From Acidobacteriota bacterium (GTDB taxonomy: Bacteria; Zixibacteria; MSB-5A5; GN15; FEB-12): 44,422 nucleotides of DNA. Made by a program: the position numbers and the translations under genes. This document shows, in pieces, positions 43,247-44,422 of this stretch. The stretch spans positions 1-44,422 of the forward strand of contig DATKXK010000017.1 of NCBI GenBank assembly GCA_035529075.1, written 5' to 3'. The first letter of the stretch is position 1. Each line of letters begins with the position of its first letter. The notes beneath the pieces were generated by a model that had not been told where the DNA came from, did no database searches, and saw only the letters and a list, made by a program, of their open reading frames with translations.

Positions 43247-44422
43247 ATGACATGGACGAAACGGATAATCCTCACCTTCGGGTTGCTGCTGATGTCTGCC
43301 GCGGTTTCGGCGCAGATAGCCCTTCCGGAACTCGATCCCATCGGCAACAAGTCAACCGATGAGAACCAACTGCTGACATTCGGTGTCTCGGCCAGTGATG
43401 GCGACGAGACAATCCCGGTGCTCACGACTTCGACTCTTCCGACCGGGGCCTCATTCATAGACAATCTTGACGGTACCGGTACGTTTAGCTGGACGCCTGA
43501 TTTCACTCAGGCCGGCGACCACCCCGTCACCTTCTATGCAAGCGACGCTGTGACGCCCGATGTGGATTCGGAACTCGTGACCATCACGGTCAATCAGGTC
43601 AACCTGCCGCCGGTGCTGGCTTCGATAGGTGCCAGGTCAAGAGATGAAGGGCAGTTGCTGACATTCGGTGTCTCGGCGACTGATGCCGACGCGACAATCC
43701 CGGTGCTTACGACCTCGACTCTGCCGACCGGAGCCTCATTTATAGATAACCTTAATGGCACAGGGACGTTTAGTTGGACGCCTGATTTCACTCAGGCCGG
43801 GGACCATTTTGTCACGTTCTACGCCACCGACGATAGCGCTGCTGTTGACTCGGAGATCGTGACGATCACGGTCGGCCAAGTGAACCTTGCGCCAGTGCTG
43901 ACGGCTATCGGTCCCAGGTCAACCGATGAGAACCAGTTACTGACGTTCGGTGTCTCGGCGACCGATGCCGACGTGACAATCCCGGTGCTCACGACTTCGA
44001 CATTGCCGACCGGCGCCTCATTTATAGACAACCTTGACGGTACCGGGACATTCAGCTGGACGCCTGACTATACCCAGGCCGGCGACCACTTTGTCACGTT
44101 CTACGCCACTGACGACAGCGCCGCGGTTGATTCTGAAATTGTTACGATCGCGGTCGGCCAGGTGAATCTGCCGCCAGTGCTGGCTTCGATAGGCGCCAGG
44201 TCAATAGATGAAGGGCAGTTACTGACATTTGGCGTCTCGGCGACTGATGCCGACCTGACAATCCCGGTGCTTACGACCTCGGCATTGCCGACCGGAGCCT
44301 CATTTATAGATAACCTTAATGGCACAGGGACGTTTAGTTGGACGCCTGATTTCACTCAGGCCGGTGACCATTTTGTCACGTTCTACGCCACCGACGATAG
44401 CGCGGCGGTTGACTCTGAAATT
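43247..44422 (+). CDS. Secreted protein of tandem Ig/cadherin-like repeats (3' end outside window)
   Basis: The frame runs open to the last base; 392 residues are visible. A signal peptide (hydrophobic core LTFGLLLMSAAVSA, then Q) is followed by four near-identical 94-residue domains beginning LP-x-L and containing LLTFGVSA, PTGASFIDNL, GTGTFSWTPD and QAGDH.VTFYA. This is the putative-Ig (He_PIG/cadherin-like) type, typical of long adhesins. ATG 43247 has GGAGG 9 nt upstream; ATG 43241 is in frame but too close to it. It is cotranscribed with the gene before. More repeats and probably a C-terminal sorting domain lie beyond the window. Confidence 0.85.
   Translation, partial: MTWTKRIILTFGLLLMSAAVSAQIALPELDPIGNKSTDENQLLTFGVSASDGDETIPVLTTSTLPTGASFIDNLDGTGTFSWTPDFTQAGDHPVTFYASDAVTPDVDSELVTITVNQVNLPPVLASIGARSRDEGQLLTFGVSATDADATIPVLTTSTLPTGASFIDNLNGTGTFSWTPDFTQAGDHFVTFYATDDSAAVDSEIVTITVGQVNLAPVLTAIGPRSTDENQLLTFGVSATDADVTIPVLTTSTLPTGASFIDNLDGTGTFSWTPDYTQAGDHFVTFYATDDSAAVDSEIVTIAVGQVNLPPVLASIGARSIDEGQLLTFGVSATDADLTIPVLTTSALPTGASFIDNLNGTGTFSWTPDFTQAGDHFVTFYATDDSAAVDSEI
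43322..44422 (+). repeat. 282-bp tandem repeats in an alternating A-B-A-B pattern
   Basis: Units begin at 43322, 43604, 43886 and 44168, each 282 bp; the fourth is cut by the window end. Units 1 and 3 share variants such as STDENQ and DNLDGTG. Units 2 and 4 share DEGQ and DNLNGTG and are almost identical at the DNA level. The effective repeating unit is therefore 564 bp. Confidence 0.9.

Overview
The window looks like chromosomal DNA of a GC-rich (about 60% by eye), diderm, uncultured-type bacterium. Envelope genes support a Gram-negative plan: YidC has a large periplasmic domain, and MurJ, a bactofilin and many signal-peptide proteins are present. Several secreted proteins end in an Asn-Tyr-Pro-Asn-Pro-Phe-Asn-Pro (FlgD-like / type IX-like sorting) domain and carry dockerin-like, cohesin-like, cadherin/Ig-like and thrombospondin type-3 modules. 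That combination is typical of FCB-superphylum candidate lineages such as Zixibacteria; the taxonomic call is inference. Promoters seen here resemble TTGACA-N16/17-TATATT.

Layout. 1-2032: 3' part of a secreted thrombospondin type-3/dockerin protein. 2146-16996: housekeeping and mixed genes: uvrA, a methyltransferase with an ECF S component, a CDGSH protein, a lone receiver domain, hflX, an archaeal-type ornithine cyclodeaminase homologue, an M1-like peptidase whose zinc site is destroyed, a P-loop ATPase, then the tightly coupled run M24 peptidase - NUDIX - murJ - GT4. 17123-26603: a classic origin-type cluster, rpmH-rnpA-yidD-yidC-mnmE-mnmG-rsmG-parA-parB, extended by an M23 peptidase and a bactofilin. 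Two parS-like palindromes lie in it, one overlapping the likely mnmG promoter and one (perfect) inside the rsmG coding sequence. 26601-27034: an intergenic region with four DnaA-box-like 9-mers (two perfect), a strong oriC candidate. 27035-29643: moxR, an unknown membrane protein and a DUF58 protein. 29691-31899: a flavodiiron protein and a membrane-anchored alpha/beta hydrolase, both on the minus strand. 31959-32872: about 0.9 kb with no convincing gene but several strong inverted repeats. 32873-44422: a run of five secreted multidomain surface proteins, the last cut by the window end and built from near-identical 94-residue Ig-like repeats.

The rpmH-to-bactofilin block combines translation (rpmH, rnpA, mnmE, mnmG, rsmG), membrane protein insertion (yidD, yidC), chromosome segregation (parA, parB, parS) and cell-shape functions (M23 peptidase, bactofilin) beside a candidate replication origin. 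The right-hand block probably builds a calcium-binding cell-surface or extracellular matrix. The most notable observations are the origin/parS arrangement, the exact replacement of the M1 zinc site (HEXXH-X18-E to KAAAR-X18-D), a domain shared by the two dockerin proteins at opposite ends of the window, the ABAB repeat architecture at the right end, and the palindrome-rich non-coding tract.
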